Assembly (NCBI RefSeq): GCF_003626695.1 | Contig: NZ_RBAH01000023.1 | Span: 1-64,000, forward strand | Direction of reading: 5' to 3' | From: Paenibacillus ginsengarvi | Lineage (GTDB): Bacteria; Bacillota; Bacilli; Paenibacillales; NBRC-103111 | DNA: 64,000 bases | In this document: piece by piece, positions 17,345 to 26,084 of the stretch | Position numbering within the stretch: the first letter of the stretch is position 1 | Layout of the letters: the number at the start of each line of letters is the position of its first letter | Program-made: the position numbers and the translations under genes | Notes under the pieces: generated by a model | Told to the model about the DNA's origin: nothing | The model's input: only the letters and a program-made list of their open reading frames with translations | The model's database searches: none

Positions 17345-18673
17345 ATGAACAAAACGGGGTATGTTTCATTACTGCTGTTGCTGCTCGCCGCCGCATGCGG
17401 CAAAAGCGCCGGGCAGCCGCAGTCCGCGGACGTTGCGGGCACAGAAACAGACAAACCTTCGACACCGAAAGCAGTCTCCGAGCAGCCGGTCACCTTGACC
17501 GTTGCCATTCCCGCGGCCAATTTTTCCGAAGAGGAGTTCAACAAACTGCTGGCCGAGCCGGTCCGCAAAAAGTATCCGTACATCACGCTCAAATTCGTCG
17601 ATACGTCGGCCAAAGGGCAAACCATCCAGGAACTCGTCGCCAGCAAACAAATTCCCGATTTTTACGGAGGCCAGCAGGCGAACTTCGCCCCTCTTGTCGA
17701 CCTCGATATTAAAAACGATATAAACGGCCTGATTAAGAGCAACGGCTTCGATCTTAGCGTCATCCAGCCCGAGCTGCTGGACGGGATCAAGGAGCAGATC
17801 GGCCTCGCTTATTTGCCCGGTCTTCCGATCTTCCAGTCGACATGGGCGCTTGCCTACAACAAATCGCTGTTCGACCGTTTCGGGGTACCTTACCCGAAGG
17901 ACGGCATGACGTGGGATCAGATTGCGGATATCGCGCAGATCATGAGCCGCACCGAGCAGGGCGTCTCCTACTGGGGAATCAGTATGGACCGGACGTATTC
18001 GGATACGTATAAGCAGATCAGTTTGCCCTTTGCCGATTTCACAAAAAATGTGTCCACGTTCCAAGCTCCGGGCTGGAAGCAGCAGTTCGAATTCGCACTC
18101 AACCTGTTCCGCAAAAACGGCTCTCCGCCGTTACTGTCCGGCACCGATTGGGATAAGGCGTGGAACGAAGGCCGGGTCGCCATGCGAACCGCTTCCACCA
18201 GCACGTTCCAGCGGCTGCTTGGCAGCAAGGACATGGTGTGGGACGTCGTGTCGTACCCGCAATCGCCGCTTGCACCCGGCATCGGCATGGAAATGAACGC
18301 TCACTGGTGGATGATCACCCGCCAAAGCCCGAATCAGGACGCAGCCTTCAAGGCGCTGTCCGTCGCCTTGTCGAGCGAGGTGCAGACTGCGCTTTCGAGA
18401 GGACTTCGCCTTCCCGTTGTGAAGGATACAAGCATTCAGAGCCAGGCCGGGGCCGATGTCGCAGGGACGCAAGGGCGAAACGTCGTAGCTTACACGAAGC
18501 TCAAAAACCCGAAGCCGATTTTGTACGGGACGATCGTCTCGCAATTCGTCAAAATTCAGGCCGATCAAGTAAACGCCATGTTTTATCAGGGAAAAGATAC
18601 GAATACGGCGCTTCGCGAGGCAGACGAATTGATGAATAAGGCGATCCAGGAAAGCTTGCGGAACAAGCCGTAA
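17345..18673 (+). CDS. Extracellular solute-binding lipoprotein, family 1 (sugar type), orphan
   Basis: 442-residue binding protein of the carbohydrate ABC-importer class. The lipobox is LAAAC (Cys18), followed by a Gln/Ser/Thr-rich linker. The family fold is marked by ALAYNKSLFDRFGVPYPKDG and MTWDQI; the C-terminus NTALREADELMNKAIQ is typical of this group. No permease, ATPase or regulator adjoins it. It is clearly homologous to the protein at 29052-30368. Start ATG with GGGGGAG just upstream. Whether it serves a transporter or only senses ligand is unknown. Confidence 0.88.
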   Translation: MNKTGYVSLLLLLLAAACGKSAGQPQSADVAGTETDKPSTPKAVSEQPVTLTVAIPAANFSEEEFNKLLAEPVRKKYPYITLKFVDTSAKGQTIQELVASKQIPDFYGGQQANFAPLVDLDIKNDINGLIKSNGFDLSVIQPELLDGIKEQIGLAYLPGLPIFQSTWALAYNKSLFDRFGVPYPKDGMTWDQIADIAQIMSRTEQGVSYWGISMDRTYSDTYKQISLPFADFTKNVSTFQAPGWKQQFEFALNLFRKNGSPPLLSGTDWDKAWNEGRVAMRTASTSTFQRLLGSKDMVWDVVSYPQSPLAPGIGMEMNAHWWMITRQSPNQDAAFKALSVALSSEVQTALSRGLRLPVVKDTSIQSQAGADVAGTQGRNVVAYTKLKNPKPILYGTIVSQFVKIQADQVNAMFYQGKDTNTALREADELMNKAIQESLRNKP

Positions 18674-18803
18674 CCGCTACTTTTTCGCTGACGGGCGGCA
18701 TACCTTGATACTAAGGGCGCTTCTAGACAAGACCTCCCGCTATGGCAAACTTCTAATTCGCTAGCTGACACCGGCCCTAATCCGAACCCGGACGTGATGG
18801 CAA

Positions 18804-20561
18804 GTGGCTCCTTCCTCTTCTACCCGGCATCAACGCAAGCCGAATTTTCTCGTTTTGCTCGTCGACGAGCAGCGATATCCGCCCGTTTACGAAAATCCGG
18901 AAATCGCCGAGTGGCGGAAGCGGCATCTCGTAACCCAGCAATTTTTACGAACTAACGGCGTGGAATTCCACCGCCATTATATCGGCAGCGCAGCATGCTG
19001 CCCTAGCCGGGCTACCCTGCTAACAGGCCAATATCCGTCCCTCCACGGTGTCAGTCAGACGAACGGGATCGCCAAGGAATCGTCCGACCCGGATATGTAC
19101 TGGCTCGGCAGCAACACGGTACCGACAATGGGCAACTATTTTCGCGCCGCCGGTTACGAAACGTATTACAAAGGGAAATGGCATCTGTCCGATCAGGATA
19201 TTATCGTGCCCGGCACGCATAACAGCGTTCCCAGCTATAACGAGCTGACGGGCTGGCCGGACGACAGACAGAGGCTGTACGCTTGCGCCGACCGGCTGGA
19301 CGGCTTTGGCTTCAGCGGCTGGATCGGGCCGGAGCCGCACGGCAAAAACCCGCGCAATTCCGCTTCTTCGGCTGCCTACGGCGCGAGCGGCCGCGACGAG
19401 TTTTACGCGGAGGAAGCGGCACGCCTCATCGAGGCGCTCGACCGGCGGCGGGAGCGGCATGGCGAAGCCGCTCCGTGGCTGCTCGTCGCTTCTTTCGTTA
19501 ATCCGCACGACATTGTGCTATACGGCGATCTGACGGCGTTTATGCCGGTGTTTCGCTTCGAGGTAGACCCCGATATGCCGGAGATCCCCCCGCCGCCGAC
19601 CATGCACGAGTCGCTGGCCTCGAAGCCGCGGTGCCAGACGAGCTACCGGGACGTCTATCCGCAAGCGCTGCAGCCGATCACCGACCAGCCGTTTTACCGC
19701 AAGCTGTATTACCAGCTGCAAAAAAAGGCCGATCGGCAAATGGGCAAGGTGCTGGAAGCACTCGCCCGATCCTCCTTCTATGACGATACGATCGTTATTT
19801 TCACGTCCGATCACGGGGATCTGCTTGGCTCGCACTGACGCCTCTACCAGAAATGGTACTGCGCTTACGAGGAAATGCTGCACGTTCCTTTCGTGATCTA
19901 CAACAGGCGCCTCTTCCCCGAGCGAACAAGCGTCGACGCGCTGACCAGCCATCTGGACGTGCTGCCGACCATGCTTGGGCTGGCGAATGCAGAAACGGAT
20001 CTGCTCCGGGACCGGCTGCAAAGCCGTTTCAGCGAAGCCCGTCCGTTTGTCGGCCGCAACCTCGCTCCCTCTCTTACCGCTGCGGAAGGACCGGCCATTG
20101 CCGAGGAACCGATCTATTTCATGACAGACGACGACGTCACGCGGGGGCCGAACCAAAAAAGCCCGCTCGGCAAGCCGTATGCGTCCGTCGTTCAGCCGAA
20201 TCATATCGAGACCGTCCTCCTGAACGTACAGCCGAATCAGGGGCAACCGAAGCAGCTATGGAAGCTTTCCCGTTACTTCGACAACGTACGCTTTTGGAGC
20301 GAGCCGGGTGTTCGGGACGTCACCTTTTATCCAAGCGAGAACGGTCAGGCCGGCGCAGCTCCCGGTTGGGTTCCTTTTGTCAAAACAAAGCCGCTCCCCG
20401 ACGAGTACGAACTGTACAACGTGACCTCCGACCCGCTCGAGACACGCAATTTAGCCTATTCCCCTGCGCCGGAGCTATCCGCCATCCGCCAGCGAATGAT
20501 GCTCGCCTTAGAGGAGCAGCGCCGAAGCAAACGATTGTATCCGTCCCAGCCATCCGGCTGA
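18804..20561 (+). pseudogene. Sulfatase gene interrupted by one in-frame TGA
   Basis: An arylsulfatase-type enzyme of about 585 codons. The formylglycine signature CCPSRATLLTG (Cys65 is the residue converted to formylglycine) is intact. GKWHLSD and TSDHGDLLGSH supply further active-site residues. TGA at 19836-19838 follows GSH; the same frame continues with RLYQKWYCAYEEMLHVPF, which is the normal sulfatase continuation (usually GG-x-x-QKWY). The stop thus replaces a Gly codon (one base change from GGA). The start is a GTG at 18804 with a poor ribosome site. The C-terminal half could be restarted at ATG 19875 but would be inactive alone. Sequencing error, decay or readthrough cannot be told apart here. 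Confidence 0.85.
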
Positions 20562-20574
20562 AAGCTTCTACAGC

Positions 20575-20609
20575 ACAAAAAAGCGCCGGTACCCGCAGGT
20601 ATCGGCGCT
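20575..20609 (-). terminator. Terminator between sulfatase and the tiny ORF
   Basis: Twelve-base stem AGCGCCGGTACC / GGTATCGGCGCT with a CGCA loop (20582-20609). On the minus strand it ends in TTTTTT. It closes the small gene at 20628-20723. Confidence 0.82.
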
Positions 20610-20627
20610 CTTCTAATCCGCATGCTC

Positions 20628-20723
20628 TTACTTCGGCTGCGCTCTCAAGGCATCGTTGGCTATAACAATTCTGCCAAAGCCGCTGCCTTTCTTTTTGTCG
20701 AAACTCGGCGGTATAAGGATCAT
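20628..20723 (-). CDS. Possible 31-residue small protein, unrecognised
   Basis: ATG at 20723 is preceded by GGAAGGGGTAAGAAC, a good ribosome site. The frame encodes 31 residues starting MILIPPSFDKKKGSGFGR and ending NDALRAQPK. A strong terminator begins about 20 bases past the TAA. Codon choice looks like that of the neighbours. TATAAT lies about 40 bases before the start, inside the end of the preceding gene, without a good -35. The positively charged, Gly/Lys-rich composition would fit a small spore or nucleic-acid-binding protein, but that is only a guess. Confidence 0.5.
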   Translation of the reverse strand: MILIPPSFDKKKGSGFGRIVIANDALRAQPK

Positions 20724-20770
20724 GTTCTTACCCCTTCCAGCTTGGAAAGCCATGTATTTTTATATATTAA

Positions 20771-21286
20771 TTATACCTTATATTTGCGGTATAGAATAGA
20801 CTTTAATTGGTGAATTTTGACACAAAAAACCGTCTCTTCCCCGGCAGGACCTTCGCGGGTATAGTCAGGCTCGGCAAACTTGGCATACAAGCCGCACAAA
20901 TACGCATTGTCCGATAAGGCGACGAGTCTCAGCACCTGCACATCCGGATGTTTCTCGATGATTTGCCCGACCATATACCGCAGCCCTTTCAGAAACAGGC
21001 GCGTGCCCCGGTACGCCCGATCCATGATAGCTGTATCAGCCAAGGCGACGTCCTTATCCTCGAACTGCTTCTCCGGCGTACCGTGGTAATAGCCGAGTAG
21101 CCCGATCATCCGATGCTCGTCGTCGGCAATATACAGCATATGGCCCTGCGTCATATAAGTACACAGAAGAGAGACCATGTCCAGCGTGTAGTAAGAGGAA
21201 TGCAGCTCATGCTTGTTCTCGATCGCAAACAGGCTCGCTTTCGCAAAATCTTCGTCGCTCTCGCAGCGTCCGCAATAAGTCGTCAT
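20771..21286 (-). CDS. GNAT-like acetyltransferase or related protein
   Basis: About 171 residues. The order of segments suggests a GNAT fold: HMLYIADDEHRMIGLLGYYHG (strands 3-4), then AIMDRAYRGTRLFLKGLRYM, which resembles the acetyl-CoA-binding RGxGxG/A motif in degenerate form, then VLRLVALSDNAYLCGLYAKF. The Cys-rich start TTYCGRCESDEDF is unusual. I take the ATG at 21286; a TTG at 21295 abuts the GGAG. Its substrate is unknown. It is upstream of, and on the same strand as, the 31-residue ORF. Confidence 0.6.
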   Translation of the reverse strand: MTTYCGRCESDEDFAKASLFAIENKHELHSSYYTLDMVSLLCTYMTQGHMLYIADDEHRMIGLLGYYHGTPEKQFEDKDVALADTAIMDRAYRGTRLFLKGLRYMVGQIIEKHPDVQVLRLVALSDNAYLCGLYAKFAEPDYTREGPAGEETVFCVKIHQLKSILYRKYKV

Positions 21287-21321
21287 CCTTTTCAACTCTC
21301 CTTCCTGCTAAATCTCGTAGG

Positions 21322-22146
21322 TTACACCGCGGCGTCGTGCCTGCGCTGCCTTTCTTCCAGCAGCAGAAGCTTCAGCTCCCTCACCTCGCTGCGCAGCAGT
21401 GCGATTTCCGACGTATCCGCCTTCACCTCGCTCACTTCCTTCTCGATATCGGCCACATCTTCCTGAATATTCGCCGCGTTATTGACAATCTCGCCTACAA
21501 CCAGGTTCAGCATAACGAACACGGCAATAAAGATAAACGTTACGAAATAAAGCAGCGACAGCGGAGAGACTTCGGCAATCGGCCGGTAGATGTTAGCCCA
21601 GTCGTCGAACGTTGCAATCTGAAATAGCGTAATAAGCGATTTGCCCAAGTCTCCGAAGTAGTCCGGCGATATTCCCGCAAAATAAGTGGTGCCGATGACT
21701 GCATAGATGAAAAAGACGATAATCATCAGTAGAGCGATGCTGCCGATCGTAGGTATGGCCATAAACAGCGAGGTAATGATTCGGCGCAGCGACGGAATCG
21801 AGGAGACCGTCTTGAGCACCCGCAGCACCCGCAAAATCCGCAGCACGCTTACGAACGAAGAGCTCATAAACAGAAGGCTTGCTGCCACGACGATAAAATC
21901 GAATACATTCCAGCCGTCTTTAAAATAAGACGTGCGATAAACCGTCAGCTTCAAAATCACTTCCACCGTAAAAACGGCCAAAAACAGCAGATCCAGACCG
22001 CGAAGCAGAGATCCGTAAGCGGCGTCCGCCTCCGGATAGCTCTGAAACCCGATAACGATAGCGTTGAGGAAAACGACCGTCAAAATAAAGTTCGTAAATG
22101 CTTTACCGCGGACGAACGCCGCAAATCGACTTGGGCTTGTGCTCAT
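21322..22146 (-). CDS. Voltage-gated ion channel of NaChBac/NavBac type
   Basis: 274 residues with six membrane segments. The S4 voltage sensor has the regular charge ladder RILRVLRVLK. The pore region reads TLFQIATFDDWANI, where the sodium channels NaChBac and NavAb have T-L-E-S-W, so the selectivity filter is a TFDDW variant. The C-terminal about 60 residues form a coiled coil rich in Glu, Leu and Arg (EKEVSEVKADTSEIALLRSE), as in bacterial Nav channels, which are homotetramers. I use the ATG at 22146 with GGAGAGAGG upstream. An earlier ATG at 22179 lacks a ribosome site. Ion preference cannot be assigned. Confidence 0.85.
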   Translation of the reverse strand: MSTSPSRFAAFVRGKAFTNFILTVVFLNAIVIGFQSYPEADAAYGSLLRGLDLLFLAVFTVEVILKLTVYRTSYFKDGWNVFDFIVVAASLLFMSSSFVSVLRILRVLRVLKTVSSIPSLRRIITSLFMAIPTIGSIALLMIIVFFIYAVIGTTYFAGISPDYFGDLGKSLITLFQIATFDDWANIYRPIAEVSPLSLLYFVTFIFIAVFVMLNLVVGEIVNNAANIQEDVADIEKEVSEVKADTSEIALLRSEVRELKLLLLEERQRRHDAAV

Positions 22147-22322
22147 ACTAGGAAAAAACCTCTCTCCTTTTTTCGACATTATCGAACCATATTGTACCAT
22201 TCCGCTCTTTAAATGTCTTCGAAAATCTATCAAAATTCAGTGAAATGCAAACAAGAGCCTGGCGCTGTCAGGCAGCGGCCAAGCTCTTCCGGCTTCGCGA
22301 CTTGTATGTGAATATCTTCGGC

Positions 22323-22405
22323 TGTGGATATGTTTATAAAACTCCCCATGTTATGCACAGTAAGGGATGATAGCTTGTGAGCATTGTGCATAACCCTGTG
22401 GATAT
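22323..22405. promoter_or_regulatory. Cluster of four DnaA-box-like nonamers
   Basis: TTATGCACA at 22351-22359 and its inverted copy TGTGCATAA at 22385-22393 both fit TTATnCACA. TGTGGATAT at 22323-22331 and 22397-22405 are the complement of ATATCCACA, one base off consensus. All lie in 83 bases between ddh and the ion-channel gene. The first two also make a ten-base perfect inverted repeat (GTTATGCACA/TGTGCATAAC). Neither dnaA nor dnaN is here, so this is not oriC. Confidence 0.5.
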
Positions 22406-22492
22406 TGGTTATAAACCGCTCCTCTCAGCTCAAGATGAATCTTCCCTGTTTAACGTTCTGTACCGCCAAAAGGCCTGGCTGGGCCATAAGAC

Positions 22493-23467
22493 CTACAGAA
22501 GCTCTTTCCGAAGCTGCTCCGGAGATTTTGGCGACAAATAGGAGAACGGAATGTCGAACACCGATTTCGCGCCGACAAAGCCTTCCTTCGCAAACCGGTT
22601 GATCGCCCTCGCATAAGCGACAAGCACGCTTCCCGTGAACTCGGGATTGCTGTCCAGCTTAAGCCCGAATTCGATAATTTGCTTGCTCTCTTTGCCCGTT
22701 TTTCCGCTGCGGAGCACAAGTCCCCCGTGCGGCATGGCGGCATGCTCCCGCTGCAACTGCTCCGCGCTGATGAATTCCACTGTAGTCTCGTAATCGGCAA
22801 AATAGTCCGGCATCGTCACAATCTCGTTTTCGATGCGGGCCAAATCTTCCCCTTCACCCGCTACGACAAAACATTGCCGCAGATGCTTGTCTCTGGCGGA
22901 CAAGGCAGGATCTTCCCCATTTCTTACCTGGTTAACCGCTTTCTCATGCGGAATCGTATACTGTACCGCGTTTTGGACGCCCCGGATTCGGCGGATGGCA
23001 TCCGAATGACCTTGGCTGACGCCTTTACCCCAGAATGTGTATTCCTTGCCCTCCGGCAACACCACTTCGGCGAGCAGCCGGTTCAAGGAGAACAGCCCCG
23101 GGTCCCATCCGGTCGAGATGACGCTGGCATGCCCGCTTTTCGCCGCGGCGGCATGTACGGAATCGTAATATTCGTTGATTTTGGCGTGACGGTCGAAGCT
23201 GTCTACCGTATGGAACATCGAAGCGATAGACGGGCCCTGCTCCGGCAAGTCGGTTGCGGAACCGCCGCATAAGATCATGACATCGATTTTTCCTATGAAG
23301 CTATCGATCTCCGATATATGCACCATCGGGACGGCCGAGGACAGGCTGTCCGGCTGGCGTCTCGTGAATACCGCCACCAGTTCCATATCCGCATTTTGCC
23401 GAATCGACGATTCGACGCCGCGTCCCAAATTTCCGTAACCGACTATACCGACTTTGATCTTGTCCAA
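22493..23467 (-). CDS. ddh: meso-Diaminopimelate D-dehydrogenase
   Basis: NADP-dependent enzyme making meso-diaminopimelate in one step from tetrahydrodipicolinate, for lysine and peptidoglycan. 324 residues, usual length. The Rossmann start is VGIVGYGNLGRGVE; family motifs are CGGSATDLPEQGP, STGWDPGLFSLNR and GKGVSQGHSDAIR. The start is TTG at 23467 with GGGG nine bases before. It stands as a single gene between L25 and the ion channel. The presence of ddh supports a meso-DAP wall. Confidence 0.95.
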   Translation of the reverse strand: MDKIKVGIVGYGNLGRGVESSIRQNADMELVAVFTRRQPDSLSSAVPMVHISEIDSFIGKIDVMILCGGSATDLPEQGPSIASMFHTVDSFDRHAKINEYYDSVHAAAAKSGHASVISTGWDPGLFSLNRLLAEVVLPEGKEYTFWGKGVSQGHSDAIRRIRGVQNAVQYTIPHEKAVNQVRNGEDPALSARDKHLRQCFVVAGEGEDLARIENEIVTMPDYFADYETTVEFISAEQLQREHAAMPHGGLVLRSGKTGKESKQIIEFGLKLDSNPEFTGSVLVAYARAINRFAKEGFVGAKSVFDIPFSYLSPKSPEQLRKELL

Positions 23468-23596
23468 TGTAATTACCCCGTTTCGTCAAATAGTGTTGCG
23501 TGCGGCCGAAATGTTAGGTCCCGCCTTCCGCAAATGCCGTGCTCGCAGCCAGGCTGCGAGCACGACCGTTTCCCTGCCTCACCGAGTGAGCCCGGG

Positions 23597-24145
23597 CTAC
23601 GGCTTGACAACGGAGAGCAGAAACTCGTGACTCTCCGAAATAACCGTAACCTCCGAAGCGAATTCCGCATCCCTCACATGAAGCGATTCCCCGACCTCCA
23701 TTCCGCCAATGTCCAGTTCCACCTCGGTCGGCAGATGCTTCGGCAGTGCTTCCACCTCGATAAAAGCACGCTGGATTTGCACCACTCCGCCTTGCTTCGT
23801 GCCGATCGGCGTACCGCTGAACTTGACCGGAATTTTGGTGCGCACGACTTCATTGCTCTGCACCAGTTGAAAGTCGACATGCAGCAGCTCCCGCGTAACC
23901 GAATGACGCTGGATATCCTCCAGCAGAACGGTAAACGGCTGCTTTCCTGCAACCTCCAGCTCGATAAAGCCCGAGGCGCCTTGCCTCAGCCATTTCTGAA
24001 ACTCGGACGTCGACAGATGAATCATCGTATTGTCCGCACGCTTGCCGAAGACAACGGCGGGCAATCTTCCTTCCTTGCGCAGCCGGCGAAGCCCGGCAGG
24101 TTGTAGTCGTACGCGGGGTTCCGCTTGGAAATGCGTTGTAGTCAT
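23597..24145 (-). CDS. rplY: 50S ribosomal protein L25 / general stress protein Ctc
   Basis: 182 residues. The N-terminal L25 domain binds 5S rRNA (RRLRKEGRLPAVVFGK; RELLHVDFQLV), and a C-terminal TL5/Ctc beta domain (about 95-180) follows, the long form found in Bacillus as Ctc. ATG at 24145 follows GAGGAG. The stop of an upstream short frame lies one base before this ATG, suggesting coupled translation. The 5' leader also holds a stable hairpin at 24301-24329. Confidence 0.93.
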   Translation of the reverse strand: MTTTHFQAEPRVRLQPAGLRRLRKEGRLPAVVFGKRADNTMIHLSTSEFQKWLRQGASGFIELEVAGKQPFTVLLEDIQRHSVTRELLHVDFQLVQSNEVVRTKIPVKFSGTPIGTKQGGVVQIQRAFIEVEALPKHLPTEVELDIGGMEVGESLHVRDAEFASEVTVISESHEFLLSVVKP

Positions 24146-24146
24146 G

Positions 24147-24233
24147 CTATGCTCGCTCCTCTTTATTCGATGTTTGGTGCGCGTTAGGCGCATTCGAACG
24201 TGCTACCCCTCTCGGGGCTATAAAGAGAAACAT
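24147..24233 (-). CDS. Possible 28-residue leader peptide coupled to L25
   Basis: ATG at 24233 lies nine to ten bases after GGAGGTGGTG. It begins MFLFIAPRGVARSNAP and ends KEERA with TAG at 24147-24149, one base before the L25 ATG. An alternative ATG at 24238 gives only six codons from the same ribosome site. Geometry suggests termination-reinitiation control of L25. No database-known leader is recognised. Confidence 0.45.
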   Translation of the reverse strand: MFLFIAPRGVARSNAPNAHQTSNKEERA

Positions 24234-24300
24234 AGCATCACCACCTCCACATCCGTTAAGGAATACATATAATGTAATATTCCCATAAAATATGAATCAA

Positions 24301-24329
24301 GGCACTCCACTCCGCGAGAGTAGAATGCC
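24301..24329 (-). promoter_or_regulatory. Stable hairpin in the L25 leader RNA
   Basis: On the minus strand GGCATTCTACTC, loop TCGCG, GAGTGGAGTGCC: twelve pairs, two of them G-U, so it is stable as RNA only in this orientation. It is followed by TTGATTC, a poor U-run. It could be an autoregulatory element or an old attenuator. Confidence 0.45.
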
Positions 24330-24493
24330 TATGGGACGCCCTAACCATATCATAGAAACCTCGTTTTGTCGAACCGGTGAGTTCGGCCGCACGCCGCTCG
24401 GCTGCGGGAATCTTTGTCGTTTGAAGATAACATACCGTGTAAGCTATAATAGATAGGTCTTACATAATCTTTTTTCTCGGAGGTTTCATCATC

Positions 24494-25894
24494 ATGGAAC
24501 GCAGCATTTGGAAGAAATGGGGCCGTCACGTCGTCAGCGGCATGCTCGGCACCGCGATTTTACTTGGAAACGTTCTGCCGGCAAGAGCGAGCGATGCACC
24601 CGTCACGACTCCGGCCATCAGCCCTTGGTCCGTCGCAACCCTGCATGAAGGCGAGAAGTACGGTATATTCCCGCTCGAATGGTACTATGACGGTACGTTT
24701 CAACAGCCTATTACCGCCGGCAAATTCCTGACGCTGACGGAAGCGACCGCAGCGAAGCTGGACAAGCTCGGCTTGAACAAGAAAGAGAAACCGACAGCGC
24801 CTGCCGCCGAAACGACTCTGACGAGGGAAGCGGTTCTGAAGTCTCTGTACGGTATACTGACCCAATTCGAGCTGCCGTCCTCCTTCGAAATCGATGCGGC
24901 TGCTCCCGTAGCGTACTTGCAGAGCAAAGGAATCGTTCAGGGCACCGCAAGCGGTTTGGAGCTGGATAAGCCGTGCACGGTCGAACAAGCGGCCGTTCTA
25001 GCCAGCAGGCTAGTTCAGTACGCCTATGAAACTGCGGACGGCGGAGCGAAGGGTCTGATGTGGAAAGTGACGGAGGGCGGCAACACGCTGTACCTGCTCG
25101 GCTCGATCCATCTCGGGATCCCGGAGATGTACCCGCTGCACCGAAGCGTGACGGATGCCTTCGAGGCGTCGGACGACTTATGGGTCGAGGCGAATTTGCT
25201 GACGGACGATCAGGAAGCGCTCGCCTATTTCGCGAAGTTAACGATGTATTCGGACGGAACGACACTGAAGGATCACCTGTCGGCGGACACGTACGAGAAG
25301 CTGCAGAAGGTAATGACCAAGCTGGGTATGCCTGCGCAGTCGTTCGACGCGCTCAAGCCGTGGGTCGTCTCCAACAGTTTGTCGCTGACTACCTTAATGG
25401 AAAAGCCGGAAGATCTAGCCCAGGCGACCAATGCAGGCGTTGACCTGTTTCTCACGCAGATCGCTATGATGAGCGGCAAACCGGTTCGGGAGCTGGAGGG
25501 CATGAAGCTTCAGGGCGATATTTTGAGCGGCACTCCGGAGGAGCAGCAAGCCCGCGAGCTGGACACGATGCTGGACTCCATGCTGAATCCGGACGCTGCC
25601 GCCGCCGACAATGCCGTCCAGTTCAAAAACTGGCAGCTGCTGTGGGCCAAAGGCGATCTCGCCGGCTTCGCGAAATCCTATTCCGCTTCGCTGCAGCAGG
25701 AGCAAAATAACGGTCTGACGCAGCGCCTGCTCGGAGAACGGGATCAGAACATGGCAATCAAGCTGACCGAGCTGCTGGAGGCGCAGGGCTCCTCGACTCA
25801 TTTCATCGTCGTCGGCGCGGCTCATCTTGCGATAAAAGATATGGTTATCGACAAGCTGAAGCAAAAAGGGTACGATGTGCAGTTCGTCGAATAG
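24494..25894 (+). CDS. TraB/GumN family secreted protein
   Basis: 466 residues. A signal peptide (about 1-32, ending ARASD) is followed by an N-terminal helical part (about 40-175) that looks like a degenerate S-layer-homology-type region (YGIFPLEWYYDG, AVLASRLVQYAY). The TraB_PrgY_GumN domain (about 185-466) has the hallmarks GSIHLG near its start and VVGAAHLA near its end. The domain is thought to be a metal-dependent peptidase of the Tiki type. ATG follows CGGAGG. It is a single gene with its own terminator. Confidence 0.86.
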   Translation: MERSIWKKWGRHVVSGMLGTAILLGNVLPARASDAPVTTPAISPWSVATLHEGEKYGIFPLEWYYDGTFQQPITAGKFLTLTEATAAKLDKLGLNKKEKPTAPAAETTLTREAVLKSLYGILTQFELPSSFEIDAAAPVAYLQSKGIVQGTASGLELDKPCTVEQAAVLASRLVQYAYETADGGAKGLMWKVTEGGNTLYLLGSIHLGIPEMYPLHRSVTDAFEASDDLWVEANLLTDDQEALAYFAKLTMYSDGTTLKDHLSADTYEKLQKVMTKLGMPAQSFDALKPWVVSNSLSLTTLMEKPEDLAQATNAGVDLFLTQIAMMSGKPVRELEGMKLQGDILSGTPEEQQARELDTMLDSMLNPDAAAADNAVQFKNWQLLWAKGDLAGFAKSYSASLQQEQNNGLTQRLLGERDQNMAIKLTELLEAQGSSTHFIVVGAAHLAIKDMVIDKLKQKGYDVQFVE

Positions 25895-25926
25895 CTGCTA
25901 ACCTGCAAAGAGCCAAACGGCCAAAC

Positions 25927-25960
25927 GGCAAGCCTTCCTTACGGAGGGCTTGTCTTTTTT
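25927..25960 (+). terminator. Terminator after the TraB/GumN gene
   Basis: AAGCCTTCC, loop TTAC, GGAGGGCTT (one G-U pair), then GTCTTTTTT. Confidence 0.85.
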
Positions 25961-26084
25961 GCTGCCCATTCATTCAGAATGTATATAGCGGCTTTTGTTT
26001 TCTGCATGTTTTTTCGAAACCGCCCCCTCTATAGTTAGGAGTAATCGAGAGACAGCATGAGAAGAAAGCGAGGGGATTCAGATT

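Noticed and set aside
19836..19838. Selenocysteine or other recoding at the sulfatase TGA
   Set aside because: The position aligns with Gly, not an active-site Cys, and no hairpin of SECIS type was seen just downstream. A point mutation or error is simpler.
22323..22405. Chromosomal origin of replication
   Set aside because: Only four box-like sites, no dnaA/dnaN neighbours and no clear AT-rich unwinding region.
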